NCBI GenBank assembly: GCA_902774365.1
Contig: CACYHX010000001.1
Span: forward strand, 108,554 to 172,553
Source of the DNA: an uncultured Bacteroidia bacterium
Lineage (GTDB): Bacteria > Bacteroidota > Bacteroidia > Bacteroidales > F082
Direction of reading: 5' to 3'
Length of the DNA stretch: 64,000 nucleotides
Shown here: positions 37,101-44,753 of the stretch, in pieces
How the letters are laid out: the number at the start of each line of letters is the position of its first letter
Position numbering within the stretch: the first letter of the stretch is position 1
Notes under the pieces: generated by a model
What the model saw: the letters and a program-made list of their open reading frames with translations, nothing else
The model's database searches: none
Told to the model about the DNA's origin: nothing
Program-made: the position numbers and the translations under genes

Positions 37101-37736
37101 GCGCTCGTTGAAGAGGTATTCGTCCTCCATGCGGTAGCCTTTCGTCGGGTTAAGCACATTCAGCCGCTGCAAGGTGGGAGAATAGAGGTTGAGAGGGTCG
37201 GCCTTGATGCCATCGACGACGAAACCTGCCGTGGGCATCGACAGCACCCGCTTGATGTTGGCCATGCTGGTCGCCACGTGGTCGGGGTCGGCGAGCAAGG
37301 AATCCATGCGGCGGTAGTCGCTCTCGGTAAGAAACAGCGGCTGGTTCTCGCGGATGAAGTCCATGGCGTCGAACACCTGGCTGCCGTCGACTTTGCAGCG
37401 CAAGTCGCCGACCAGCTGTGCGGTGTCGCATTCTTGCCACCGTTGTTCAAAGGCATCCATGGCGTCCATCAAGGCGTCGAGGGCCTCGTCGCCAGCGAGT
37501 TGTGTGGTGTCGGCAGAGAAGATGATGGTCACCCGACCTTGGTCGCTCATGTCGTTGTAGACCGAGGTGTAGCGTTCCTTCTCGGGGTCGGTGGGCAGGA
37601 AGTCGGCGATGTTTTCCTTGTAGTCCAGACGCAGGGCTGAGAGCACGCATAAGCCCAAGACAAAGGCCATCAAGAAGATGGAAAAGGGCTTGTTGCGCGA
37701 CAGACGGTCGTAGATGTTGAGGAAGAACTTATTCAT
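34188..37736 (-). CDS. MMPL exporter fused to acyltransferase and methyltransferase-like tail
   Basis: The protein has 1,182 residues in three parts. Residues 1 to about 840 form an RND/MMPL exporter with two membrane blocks and two large extracytoplasmic loops; the first membrane block holds GIGSVIVGIAVNYPLHY and the second IFGQGDDYTIYITEGLL. Residues about 890-1060 are a PlsC-type acyltransferase with NHQSHLDLL (about 903) and YPEGTRSV (about 973). The last 100 residues carry a shortened SAM-methyltransferase-like Rossmann signature (VKNSGIGELAWTIALVHRDM, about 1112). Similar fusions occur in flexirubin-type gene clusters of Bacteroidetes. It probably exports the polyene lipid and esterifies it at the membrane. 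The final domain seems too short to be an active methyltransferase. Confidence 0.85.
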   Translation of the reverse strand: MNKFFLNIYDRLSRNKPFSIFLMAFVLGLCVLSALRLDYKENIADFLPTDPEKERYTSVYNDMSDQGRVTIIFSADTTQLAGDEALDALMDAMDAFEQRWQECDTAQLVGDLRCKVDGSQVFDAMDFIRENQPLFLTESDYRRMDSLLADPDHVATSMANIKRVLSMPTAGFVVDGIKADPLNLYSPTLQRLNVLNPTKGYRMEDEYLFNERGDKGFAFFSSPFSGSDTQGNAKIVSLLDQVIAQTEAEHPQVHVSAVGAPTIAVTNAQQIKKDSFVSVTLAIVLIFGILMFTMARKRNLLWLGISILFGWVFALAVIALFKSSISIIVVGIGSVIVGIAVNYPLHYLDHIKQETNKREALKDVIQPLVIGNLTTVAAFACLMFVKAEAMRDLGLFGALTLIGTILFVMVFLPLFAVVPKKTKKLFVDDGKAPSETWRKVKLYAFWPLVIITLILSYYSQDTAFDADLHNINYMTQQQQEDLALLSESLQKEGETDLIYVVSEAPDFQEAIRQNETMMAHLRQVVPDSVKYSISGMDGLLPSVEQQERSLVLWQEFWQRHADLAEKVRTEAVKAGFTENAFSTFTDGITKDYQPLHENEMEPLMALCGNYMLQHDSLARVVNFVRVPMASSEPVKQQLRETLPNTGFAFSISDVGNNLVNALSSDFDYILYVCSIVVFFFLCLSFGRLELALLAFLPLTVGWTWILGIMHLGGIKFNIVNIILATFIFGQGDDYTIYITEGLLYEYTYGKRMLKNYRNSVILSGILMFIGIGALIFAKHPAMRSLAEVAIIGMAVVVLMACYLPPFIFGWLTKKKGQLRQVPLTLKRMIFTFLTFLVFFIFAFVLITPLTLLYILLVPKSEKKRYRYHQMIAFFMRLALKTLPGVKFSLDNKYGETFEKPAVIIANHQSHLDLLCTMMLNPKVVLLTTDWVWKNPMYGVIIRFAEFYPVSDGYDKNVERLKSLVERGYSVVVYPEGTRSVTGDIQRFHKGAFQLAQALNVDILPVFVHGANHVMPKNDFVLREGQLYVEIGQRMSSEEVKSMEARALTSQFHKYYIEHFEEIRNQREDTEYVLPFVRYKYIYKGNDTERECRRNLKRIRAHAAEIDAMEGHSILVKNSGIGELAWTIALVHRDMQVYAVEADEDKHLIASHTSYIPDNLHFMLEGQELPICENSIDTQSFLK

Positions 37737-38502
37737 GCTGCCTCCTTGTTTTTCTGATCAGTCGTGAGGGCCAACCGTAGACGAGCGCTACGAGGCAAAG
37801 TATGGTGTTCAGCACAGTGATGCGGAAGAAGTCCCAAAACGGTCGGAAATGCGTGACGCGGTCCTCAGGATAAATCACGTTGACCTTGATGGGCACCAAG
37901 TCGATGCCACGCCAGGCGGAGAAGACGAGCAGCTCCAGCTCGGCCTCATAGCGATAGGTGAGCAGGGCGAGGCAAGGCATGTTGTTCAAAGGATACAGCC
38001 GATAGCCCGTCTGTGTGTCGGGCAGGTCGATGCCCGTCTGCACCCTGAACCAGAAGTTGGAAAACTTGTTGGCGAAGGTGTTCTTGCCCGGCATGTTGTC
38101 CTGTTTCAGGTTGCGGCTGCCCACAATCAAGGCGCCGGGGTGTTGTTCCAAGGCCTCCACGAACAGCGGGATATCCTCGGGAAAGTGCTGTCCGTCGCTG
38201 TCGATGGTGAGTGCATAGTCGAAGCCCTTGGCCTTGGCTTTCTCGAAGCCTTGTTTGAGGGCATAGCCTTTGCCACGGTTGCGGCCATAGTCGACCACGG
38301 TGATGCGCTCACCGAATGAAGCCAAGACTTCAGCCGAATGGTCGGTGCAGCCGTCGTTGACCACGATGACATCGGCGCAATAGGCCAGCACCCTTTCTAC
38401 CACGTCGCGCAGCGTGCCGCCATTGTTGTAGGTCGGCATGACGATGCAGACCTTCAGCTGCCGCATCTTGGTTGGTATCGCTATGGCATCAGAGTGGTTC
38501 AT
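37729..38502 (-). CDS. Family 2 glycosyltransferase (dolichol-phosphate-mannose type)
   Basis: The protein has 257 residues. The GT2 core is clear: VCIVMPTYNNGGTLRDVVER, then VIVVNDGCTDHSAEVL, the DSDGQHFPED metal motif (DxD equivalent) and SRNLKQDNMPGKNTFANKF. The C-terminus has hydrophobic stretches (FFRITVLNTILCLVALVYG) that may hold it at the membrane. It transfers a sugar from a nucleotide or lipid donor. In polyene clusters such enzymes may glycosylate the lipid head, but this is inference. The start overlaps the dehydratase gene by 14 bases and the end overlaps the MMPL gene by 8. Confidence 0.85.
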   Translation of the reverse strand: MNHSDAIAIPTKMRQLKVCIVMPTYNNGGTLRDVVERVLAYCADVIVVNDGCTDHSAEVLASFGERITVVDYGRNRGKGYALKQGFEKAKAKGFDYALTIDSDGQHFPEDIPLFVEALEQHPGALIVGSRNLKQDNMPGKNTFANKFSNFWFRVQTGIDLPDTQTGYRLYPLNNMPCLALLTYRYEAELELLVFSAWRGIDLVPIKVNVIYPEDRVTHFRPFWDFFRITVLNTILCLVALVYGWPSRLIRKTRRQHE

Positions 38503-38866
38503 AACTGAAAGTCAACGACATTTTGGTGTAAACGGAAGTCTCGTCGGCGATGACGACTTGGGTCTTGCAGCCGTTTTCGATTTCCGCAAAACCGGAAAAG
38601 TTGAAACACACCTGTTTGCCTTCCTCGGGTACCAGCACATTGAGGTATTTGATGTTCTTGGAGGCCTTCAGATACAGCGGCCGGCCCAATTTCTGTTGCA
38701 TCACCTCGCCGGCGGTCTTCAGCAGGCATGCCCCCGGGGTGATGGGATTGCCAGGAAAATGGGCTTGATACACAGGATGCTCAGGGTTGCAACGCAACTT
38801 TGCCGCGAAGCCGGTGTCGGTGTCGTCAATGGATTGTATGATGAAAAGGTTGTCTAAGAAGGTCAT
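38489..38866 (-). CDS. Hotdog-fold 3-hydroxyacyl-ACP dehydratase-like protein
   Basis: The protein has 125 residues, a little shorter than FabZ. The catalytic block is HPVYQAHFPGNPITPGACLL with the active-site His, followed by KTAGEVMQQKL with the acidic residue in the expected helix. It would remove water from beta-hydroxyacyl-ACP to give the conjugated double bond. It is one of two hotdog dehydratases in the cluster; the other is at 44750-45175. Two such enzymes also occur in proteobacterial aryl-polyene clusters, where they act as a pair. The LolA-like gene precedes it by 11 bases. Confidence 0.8.
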   Translation of the reverse strand: MTFLDNLFIIQSIDDTDTGFAAKLRCNPEHPVYQAHFPGNPITPGACLLKTAGEVMQQKLGRPLYLKASKNIKYLNVLVPEEGKQVCFNFSGFAEIENGCKTQVVIADETSVYTKMSLTFSYEPL

Positions 38867-38877
38867 AATCAGTTTCT

Positions 38878-39507
38878 TTATTGTTTGAAAAAGGCATCAT
38901 CAACCGCCTCGTTCACCTTAATCTCTTCAAACCGAATCGAGGTTATGTCGCCATTTGCGCTGACAAACTCCACACGGCTGATGCCGTTGGTCTTCTTGTC
39001 GAAACGAAACACCAGCTGGCTGAACATGCGCTTCATGTCGCGGCGCTTGGGGGTCATGTCGGCGCGCCAAAAGCCATTGTCGTCGTAAAAGACGATGTCG
39101 AAAACCGTGGTGTCGAAGAGCTTCTTGCCCGAGGCGCTGCCTATGATGAGGTTCACCATGCCTTGGTACATGCGACCCGCATTGCCTTCCAAGACCTCAG
39201 CCTTGCCATCCGTCACCTTCACGAGGCGCTCGCCGTTGACGACCAAGGCAAAAGCGTAAGGCGCAGTGTATTTCCAACGCATCCTGTCGGGCGCGGCATA
39301 ATGCATCGTGCCCTCAGCCACCGAAGGCTCAGCCAACATCGACGAGGTCTTTTCCTGCACAAAACGGCATTGCATCGACTGCATCGTAGAGGCCACCTGC
39401 GTCAGCTGACGGATTACTTCTTGTGTTTGGCTTTCAGAGAGTTGCGTCTGCGCCGTAACCATCAGGCTGACCGCAACGAACATTATGGACAACAGCAGTT
39501 TTTTCAT
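38878..39507 (-). CDS. LolA-like outer-membrane lipoprotein carrier
   Basis: The protein has 209 residues with a signal peptide (MKKLLLSIMFVAVSLMVTAQ) and the LolA fold pattern: MQCRFVQEKTSSMLAEPSVA, YAAPDRMRWKYTAPYAF and NGERLVKVTDGKA. LolA carries lipids or lipoproteins across the periplasm. Aryl-polyene clusters usually contain a LolA-like gene next to the exporter, so this is likely a dedicated carrier that takes the polyene lipid to the outer membrane rather than the general LolA. The start lies one base after the EamA-like gene's stop. Confidence 0.85.
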   Translation of the reverse strand: MKKLLLSIMFVAVSLMVTAQTQLSESQTQEVIRQLTQVASTMQSMQCRFVQEKTSSMLAEPSVAEGTMHYAAPDRMRWKYTAPYAFALVVNGERLVKVTDGKAEVLEGNAGRMYQGMVNLIIGSASGKKLFDTTVFDIVFYDDNGFWRADMTPKRRDMKRMFSQLVFRFDKKTNGISRVEFVSANGDITSIRFEEIKVNEAVDDAFFKQ

Positions 39508-39508
39508 C

Positions 39509-39862
39509 TCATTTCATGATTAGGAAACACCCCAACACTACAAGAACCAGGCCAATCCAACGCGAGAAGGGAATGCTCTCGCCAAAGACAAGCCAGGCGG
39601 CAATCATGCCGAAGACAAACGAGAGGCTGGTCAAAGGATAGGCTTGGCTGAACGGGAATTTCTTCAGGATATACAGCCACAGCACCGTGGCCACGCCGAA
39701 GCTGATGCCACAAGCCAAGAACCACATATCGGCGAGCACGCTTTTGAAATAGGCCCATGACCATTCAAACTTGCCGAGTTGCTGCAACGCCAATTTGAGC
39801 AACACCTGTCCTCCCGAGAGGAAGAGCGTCTGCAACGCCACCAATCCAAAGAGTCTCCACAT
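39509..39862 (-). CDS. Small EamA/SMR-like membrane transporter
   Basis: The protein has 117 residues from the ATG at 39862; a longer frame would run into the ketosynthase gene. It has four membrane helices (about 3-22, 38-58, 68-88, 95-115), with GQVLLKLALQ and YPLTSLSFVFGMIAAWLVFG typical of the EamA/ArnE-like half-size transporters. Such proteins work as dimers to flip lipid-linked or amphipathic molecules. It lies between the ketosynthase fusion and the LolA-like gene, so a role in moving polyene intermediates across the inner membrane is plausible. Confidence 0.75.
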   Translation of the reverse strand: MWRLFGLVALQTLFLSGGQVLLKLALQQLGKFEWSWAYFKSVLADMWFLACGISFGVATVLWLYILKKFPFSQAYPLTSLSFVFGMIAAWLVFGESIPFSRWIGLVLVVLGCFLIMK

Positions 39863-39864
39863 AA

Positions 39865-42300
39865 TTATGCCTCCAATAAGGTTAATGAAACATTCTTGCC
39901 GTCGGAACGGTTGTATAACAAAATGCACTTGGGCTGCCTGTCGCAGGCTGCCTTGGGGTCGACAAACAAGGCTGCCGGCACGCGACCCGCTTTCAAGCAT
40001 TGTGCCGCCACATAGAGGCCAAGGCCTGACGAAGTGAAACTCTCACCAAACAAGTGCTTGTATTTCAATAAAGGCTTGTCGCCGAAGAGAAGCCTGGCTT
40101 CTTTCAGGTAGGCCTCGTCATTGCCGTGGTTGCCGCTGATGCCCGTGAGGATGTAGTCCACGTCGGCAAGGGTTTTGCCTGCGTTTTGAAGCATGCTCGC
40201 AATGTTTTCTTGCAGGGTGGTCATCGTGGGTTGGTGGAGCAGTTGGAAGCCTGTGAGTTGACATAAAGGTTTCGTCTCTGGATTGCTTCGTTCCTCGCAA
40301 TGACGCAAAGCGGCAGTCAGAAGTTGAGGTCCCTGAGCTTGTCGAAGGGCCGATTCATTATGTAACGGCGTTTCGACAGGCTCAACGGCCTTAGAAAGCA
40401 CAATAGAAACGGCATTCTCGCCACAAATTTCGTCGTCTTGGCCCATCACACCGCCTTTTTTCAGGATGTGGTAGAAGGTCTCCGTCATCTCGTCGTGACC
40501 GCCCACCAAAGCGGTGTCAATCTTTCCGAGTTGCAACTGCCACCAGGCATCCTGCAAGGCACTGTCGAACGAGATGCCCTTGTGGGCGTAGGTGACGTTG
40601 TAGCCGTGGTTCTTGGTCTGAATGGCCACCAACGAGCTGATGGTGTTGTGCGTCGACTGCATGAAATAAGTGGGCTTCAGCATCTGCTCGCCGTCGTTGG
40701 AGAGCGCATCCAGGAAAAACTCGGTGTTTTCAACGCAGCCATAGCCCGTCCCCGTGATGATGGCATCCACGGTGTCCAAACCCGCTTCTTTCATTGCCTC
40801 CTTCGACGTGGCTAGGGCGCGTTTCATGATTTTTCCCATACGCCGCGCCTCGATGGGCGACACATATTCCTTGAAGCTCGGGTCGATGGAACGGGCAAAA
40901 GGAACATCATACGCTACGGGTTCCTGCATCCACGCCTCAGTCAAAGGCTGCTGGAGGGAGATTTGCTTGGCGGAGAGGATAAAGACGCCGTTATGCTCAG
41001 GAGATTGCGGGTCCTTGCCCGCAATGACACCCTTAGGAAAAACGTCATCAAAGAACGTCATTGCGGGCTTGACCCGCAATCTCCCAAACGTTTGGGAAGC
41101 GCCGCCACTCCTTTCAACGCTTGACAGCAGCACTGACGAGTCGTTTCCGCCGAAGCCGAAGGCATTGCACAACACATGCTTCAGGGCCTTCTTTGTCGGC
41201 TGCGAAACAGGCACGATGCCGTCTTCCATGGCCTGCGACCAGTTGAGGTTGACCGGCAGGAAGCCGTTTTGCAAGGCTAGGATGCAGAACACCGCTTCGA
41301 TGGAGCCCGAGGCACTCGTTGTATGCCCTGTGAATGGCTTTGTCGACGACACTGGCGGCACGTTTTCGCCAAAGAGCCGCATCATGGCGTGGCTCTCGCT
41401 GGCGTCGTTGTTGGGCGTGCCCGTGCCGTGCGCGTTGATGTAGTCGATGTCGGAAGGCTGCAATCCAGCCAACGTCAAAGCCTCGCTCATCGCACGATAA
41501 GCCCCTTCGCCTTCGGGCGACGAGGCGGTTTGATGGAAGGCATCGCAGGCGTTGCCATAGCCCGAAAGCAGTGCTTGGGCCGTCACGCCGCGACGTTTTG
41601 CACTTTCTGCCGATTCCAAAACAAGATAGGCGGCACCTTCGCCCAGATTCAAGCCGTGACGCGTGGCGTCGAAGGGACGACAAGGCTCGGTGTCGAGGAT
41701 CATCAACGAGTTGAAGCCGTTGAGGTGGAACTTGGTGATGCACTCGCTGCCCCCCACCACCACGATGTCGGCTTCGCCGCAGCGTATCATATTGGCACCC
41801 AATATGATAGCATTAGCCGCTGAAGAACAGGCGGTGGAGAGCGTTGTCGTAAAGGCGAACTTGCCGAAATGGTTGGCCGTCATCTCGGTGCAGTTACCGC
41901 AGTCGTGCGCAGCGATGTATTCCTTGTGCGCCTCGCTGTGGATGAAATCGAGATAAAATTGCTCGCTCATGTCCATGCCACCCACCGTGGTGCCCGAAAT
42001 GAAGCCCACCTTGGGCAGCATTTCAGAGGTCAGCTGGGCTTCTTCCAAAGCCTCACCCAAGGCCATCATGCCCATCAACGCGGTGCGCGTGGTGATGGCT
42101 TCCTGGGCAATACCCAAGCGCTCACACATCTCAGCGTTGGTCAGCTTCACCTCGCCGACGGGAAACTCCTTGTGTTCCGTCTTAAGGTATTTCAGCGGAC
42201 CCACGCCTGAGCGGTTGGCCAGCAAAGCCTCCAAAGTCTGCGCCTTGCCCAAGCCAATCGCCGAAACGACGCCCATGCCTGTGATCAGAATCGGCTCCAT
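39865..42300 (-). CDS. Ketosynthase fused to a chain-length-factor-like domain, with in-frame repeat insertions
   Basis: The protein has 811 residues. The first half (about 1-400) is a FabF-type ketosynthase with catalytic Cys in LSTACSSAANAI and both His residues (NAHGTGTPNN, TKPFTGHTTSASG). The second half (about 435-811) resembles a chain-length factor: the nucleophile position reads MQSTHNTISS, with no Cys. Two segments are not of ketosynthase origin. Residues about 406-434 (including RLRVKPAMTFF and AGKDPQSPEHN) and about 637-676 (including VEPVETPL, LRQAQGP and RHCEERSNPE) are translated intergenic repeat families. The whole frame stays open. It should build the polyene by elongation. 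Whether the second insertion disturbs folding is unknown. Confidence 0.85.
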   Translation of the reverse strand: MEPILITGMGVVSAIGLGKAQTLEALLANRSGVGPLKYLKTEHKEFPVGEVKLTNAEMCERLGIAQEAITTRTALMGMMALGEALEEAQLTSEMLPKVGFISGTTVGGMDMSEQFYLDFIHSEAHKEYIAAHDCGNCTEMTANHFGKFAFTTTLSTACSSAANAIILGANMIRCGEADIVVVGGSECITKFHLNGFNSLMILDTEPCRPFDATRHGLNLGEGAAYLVLESAESAKRRGVTAQALLSGYGNACDAFHQTASSPEGEGAYRAMSEALTLAGLQPSDIDYINAHGTGTPNNDASESHAMMRLFGENVPPVSSTKPFTGHTTSASGSIEAVFCILALQNGFLPVNLNWSQAMEDGIVPVSQPTKKALKHVLCNAFGFGGNDSSVLLSSVERSGGASQTFGRLRVKPAMTFFDDVFPKGVIAGKDPQSPEHNGVFILSAKQISLQQPLTEAWMQEPVAYDVPFARSIDPSFKEYVSPIEARRMGKIMKRALATSKEAMKEAGLDTVDAIITGTGYGCVENTEFFLDALSNDGEQMLKPTYFMQSTHNTISSLVAIQTKNHGYNVTYAHKGISFDSALQDAWWQLQLGKIDTALVGGHDEMTETFYHILKKGGVMGQDDEICGENAVSIVLSKAVEPVETPLHNESALRQAQGPQLLTAALRHCEERSNPETKPLCQLTGFQLLHQPTMTTLQENIASMLQNAGKTLADVDYILTGISGNHGNDEAYLKEARLLFGDKPLLKYKHLFGESFTSSGLGLYVAAQCLKAGRVPAALFVDPKAACDRQPKCILLYNRSDGKNVSLTLLEA
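40276..40390. repeat. Two intergenic repeat fragments inserted in the ketosynthase fusion gene
   Basis: The first piece (40276-40305) contains GGATTGCTTCGTTCCTCGC followed by AATGACG. The second (40328-40390) is an inverted repeat with arms CTGAGCTTGTCGAA and TTCGACAGGCTCAA around about 25 bases. Both resemble widespread bacterial intergenic repeats, but here they are coding and in frame. Confidence 0.8.
41000..41084. repeat. Long inverted repeat inserted between the two halves of the fusion
   Basis: The arms at 41000-41028 and 41057-41084 begin GGAGATTGCGGGTC and end in its complement. They differ by only two or three bases over about 28. Each arm is itself a small palindrome (GCGGG/CCCGC). 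The insertion sits exactly in the linker between the ketosynthase and chain-length-factor-like halves. Confidence 0.85.
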
Positions 42301-42304
42301 CGTG

Positions 42305-42562
42305 TTATTTGGTGCGGTTCTTTTGGATGTAATCGGCCATCACAGCCACCGACTTGAAGATTTCCTTGCCTTGGTTGGGGTCTTTCAGCTTGATGCCGTA
42401 GTTCTTCTCCATCAGCACGATAAGTTCAAGGGCGTCGATGGAGTCGAGACCGAGGCCTTCGCCAAACAACGAGGCGTTCTCGTCGATGTCTTCTGGGGTC
42501 ATGTCTTCAAGGTTCAAGGCCTCGATGATTTGTTGCTTAAGGGTGTAGATTAGTTCGTCCAT
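42305..42562 (-). CDS. Acyl carrier protein (first)
   Basis: This is an 85-residue acidic helical protein with the phosphopantetheine attachment motif GLDSIDALEL (Ser41). It carries the growing polyene chain as a thioester between the ketosynthases, reductase and dehydratases. It starts 57 bases after the preceding gene, with degenerate A/T-rich repeats in the gap, and ends four bases before the ketosynthase fusion. The window has a second ACP at 46073-46315 with a different sequence, so the two probably have distinct partners. Confidence 0.9.
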   Translation of the reverse strand: MDELIYTLKQQIIEALNLEDMTPEDIDENASLFGEGLGLDSIDALELIVLMEKNYGIKLKDPNQGKEIFKSVAVMADYIQKNRTK

Positions 42563-42576
42563 GGTTTTGTATTTAA

Positions 42577-42634
42577 AGATTTAATATTCAAAGATTTAAA
42601 GATTCAAAATTTCAAGATTTCAAGATTTGTAGAT
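42577..42634. repeat. Degenerate A/T-rich short tandem repeats
   Basis: Units of the kind AAGATTTAA/AAGATTCAAA/TTTCAAG recur about seven times between the ACP gene and the KS-like gene ending at 42620, and run over that gene's stop. Confidence 0.65.
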
Positions 42635-43174
42635 TAGGTATAGTTTGGCTTCGAAATGGTTTTCGTCGGTGCAGTCGAGCCAGCCGCCGAGGACGCTGGT
42701 GGTCATCGGGTCGAGGAAGGCGTTTTGCAATTCCCGTGCCATGATTTGCGAGTCGTTTTCGGGCAAGACGATGAACGAGGTCTCGCCATAGTATTTGTTG
42801 CGGATGGCGATTTCGCCTGTGACGATGTTGGGCAAGGTATAGACAAACGCCGCCGGACTGGGGAAAAAGTTCTCAGGGTCTTGTATGGTGGCCTGATAGG
42901 CGGTGTCGGCCTGCAACGAAGCGCTGCGGTTGAAAAACACCACAGCACGGTCTTCGCGAGGAACGAAACGCTCGGCGCCTTCGGCCTGCAAGAGCAACTC
43001 GGAAGCCACAAAGCCCAACTTGCTCAAGGTGTCCATCTTGAAGAACTTCGGGTAGTCGCCTACATGAGCGCGATAAAGCTCGGTCAGCATGGCGGCACCA
43101 TTTTCATTGTGGTTCAGCACCTTACCATCGATGCGCACCTCGTTAGGTGTAATATAAACTTCATGTCTCGTCAT
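42620..43174 (-). CDS. Truncated ketosynthase-like protein of the polyene cluster
   Basis: The protein has 184 residues, less than half a ketosynthase. The centre, FFPSPAAFVYTLPNIVTGEI, and the residues around it match the N-terminal half of KS/chain-length-factor proteins, but no Cys-His-His triad is present. It is not a frameshift: the frame is intact, starts at an ATG overlapping the upstream ketosynthase stop (ATGA), and ends normally. Such small KS-like proteins occur in polyene and flexirubin clusters as hypothetical or 3-oxoacyl-ACP synthase proteins. It may pair with the full ketosynthase encoded just upstream. Confidence 0.65.
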   Translation of the reverse strand: MTRHEVYITPNEVRIDGKVLNHNENGAAMLTELYRAHVGDYPKFFKMDTLSKLGFVASELLLQAEGAERFVPREDRAVVFFNRSASLQADTAYQATIQDPENFFPSPAAFVYTLPNIVTGEIAIRNKYYGETSFIVLPENDSQIMARELQNAFLDPMTTSVLGGWLDCTDENHFEAKLYLIYKS

Positions 43175-44313
43175 GCCTCACCTCCTTTCGCGAAAAGCAA
43201 AGCCGCATTGCAGCCGCCGAAGCCCGACAACAGCTTGATGAAAGCCCGTTTTTCGGTAGGTTGGTTTTGATTGGAAAGCACCAAAGGATGCGTGACGCCC
43301 ATGGTCTCGTAGCCTCTGGTAGCCAATATGTTATGGTCGTCGATGGCTTGCATCGAAAGGATGGTCTCCATGATGCCGGCGGCACCCATGGTGTGACCAT
43401 AATAGCCTTTCAGTCCGTTGACGGGAACCTTGGAAAGTCCCGCCCTTTCGATGGCGAAGGACTCCATCTCGTCGTTGTATAACGTAGCGGTACCATGCGT
43501 GTTGATGAAGGCAATCTTGTCGGGACTGACCTCACCAAGCGCTACTTTCAAGGCCCTGTAGCTGCCTTCGCCCGTGCGCGATGGCCCGCTGATATGGTTG
43601 GCGTCGTTGCGGATGGCGCCACGACAAGCCACCCAATCGTTTTCGGTTACTTTGTCTTTTCTGGTGTAAATGATGGTTGCGGCGGCATCGCCAAGGTTGA
43701 GACCTGTGCGGTTGGCATCGAAAGGCCTGCAGGGGTCGACCGACAAGGCCTTGAACGACTGGAAGCCCGACACGATAAAAGCGGACTGCACATCGGCACC
43801 CACCGTCACGACATAGTCGAAACGACCGCTTTCCAATTCGCGCATGGCTTGGATTTGGGCACAAACACCAGATATGCAAGCGTTTGACACCACAATCGCT
43901 GTATTGGGATTATGGAAAAAGTCGGTCATCTGCTTGGCGGCATAACCCAAAAGGACGCGCTCTTTTGGGAAGCCGGTTTCGTTTTTGTCCAAGAGGAACA
44001 CGTTGCCTTTCGTGGTGGAAAGGATGAACAACACCCTATCGGAAGCCGCATCGATTTTGGCTTCGGCGATGGCCCTCGAAGCCGAGAGGATGATCATCTT
44101 CTCGAAGAATGTGTATTTCGCACCGTTAGCGAGGGGAGCGAAGGCTTCTTCTACCTTTTCCCTATCCATCAGCGAGGCTGTGAAAGGCTCGGGCAGACGC
44201 CAAAGACCTTCGTAGCGTTTCAGCATGGAACGCCCTTCCTTTACCGCCGCATAGTTCTCGGCAGTGGTCATGCCCAAAGGCGAGATGATATTATGCGCCG
44301 CTCTGACAATCAT
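43171..44313 (-). CDS. Beta-ketoacyl-ACP synthase
   Basis: The protein has 380 residues from the ATG at 44313. That start overlaps the thioesterase stop as ATGA; upstream in-frame ATGs would overlap by 16-28 bases and are less likely. The catalytic residues are visible: Cys in VSNACISGVCAQI, His in NTHGTATLYND and His in GLKGYYGHTMGAAG. It condenses acyl units with malonyl-ACP. It differs from the FabF-like one at 48073 and from the fusion at 39865, so the cluster has three condensing systems, as in known aryl-polyene pathways. Confidence 0.88.
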   Translation of the reverse strand: MIVRAAHNIISPLGMTTAENYAAVKEGRSMLKRYEGLWRLPEPFTASLMDREKVEEAFAPLANGAKYTFFEKMIILSASRAIAEAKIDAASDRVLFILSTTKGNVFLLDKNETGFPKERVLLGYAAKQMTDFFHNPNTAIVVSNACISGVCAQIQAMRELESGRFDYVVTVGADVQSAFIVSGFQSFKALSVDPCRPFDANRTGLNLGDAAATIIYTRKDKVTENDWVACRGAIRNDANHISGPSRTGEGSYRALKVALGEVSPDKIAFINTHGTATLYNDEMESFAIERAGLSKVPVNGLKGYYGHTMGAAGIMETILSMQAIDDHNILATRGYETMGVTHPLVLSNQNQPTEKRAFIKLLSGFGGCNAALLFAKGGEA

Positions 44314-44753
44314 ACGTTTACCTCCCATTTTTGTTTCCATTTCTCATAGAAATCGGGGTTATTGAGCACCAGCTGATGCGAGTACCTGTCCATGAAAACC
44401 TGCACGGTATGACCGGTGACGAAGACTTCTTTCGTTATTGCATCGCGGATTTCATAGTCAAAGATGAGTTTGGCCGCCTCTGTGGGACGATAAACAATTT
44501 CTATCTCTGGCTTCATCCCATAGACCATGGGGCGTTTGTATTTGACAGTCAAATCGACGATGGGTTCCAAGAAACCCTTGTCATACATCATCAGGTATTC
44601 CAGGCCGTATTTCGCGCCAAAGGCCTCGCGGGCATCTTCGAAATACTTGACATAATGACCGTGCCACACCACCCCCATCGAGTCCACCTCGCTGAAGCGG
44701 ATTTCAAAGGGTTTGGTTACCGATAATATGTTGTTCCTTTCTGTCATTTTCAC
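44310..44753 (-). CDS. Acyl-ACP/CoA thioesterase (4HBT, YbgC-like)
   Basis: This is a 147-residue hotdog-fold protein. The active-site pattern RFSEVDSMGVVWHGHYVKYF has the conserved Asp and the His/Tyr block of YbgC-type thioesterases, followed by EDAREAFGAKYG. It hydrolyses thioesters, here perhaps to proofread or release the polyene chain. Both ends overlap neighbours as ATGA, so it is translated together with the ketosynthase and the hotdog dehydratase. Confidence 0.85.
   Translation of the reverse strand: MKMTERNNILSVTKPFEIRFSEVDSMGVVWHGHYVKYFEDAREAFGAKYGLEYLMMYDKGFLEPIVDLTVKYKRPMVYGMKPEIEIVYRPTEAAKLIFDYEIRDAITKEVFVTGHTVQVFMDRYSHQLVLNNPDFYEKWKQKWEVNV

Noticed and set aside
39865-42300. 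Frameshift or assembly error in the ketosynthase fusion
   Set aside because: The frame is open over all 811 residues and the repeat segments contain no stop or shift, so it is treated as an intact gene with insertions.
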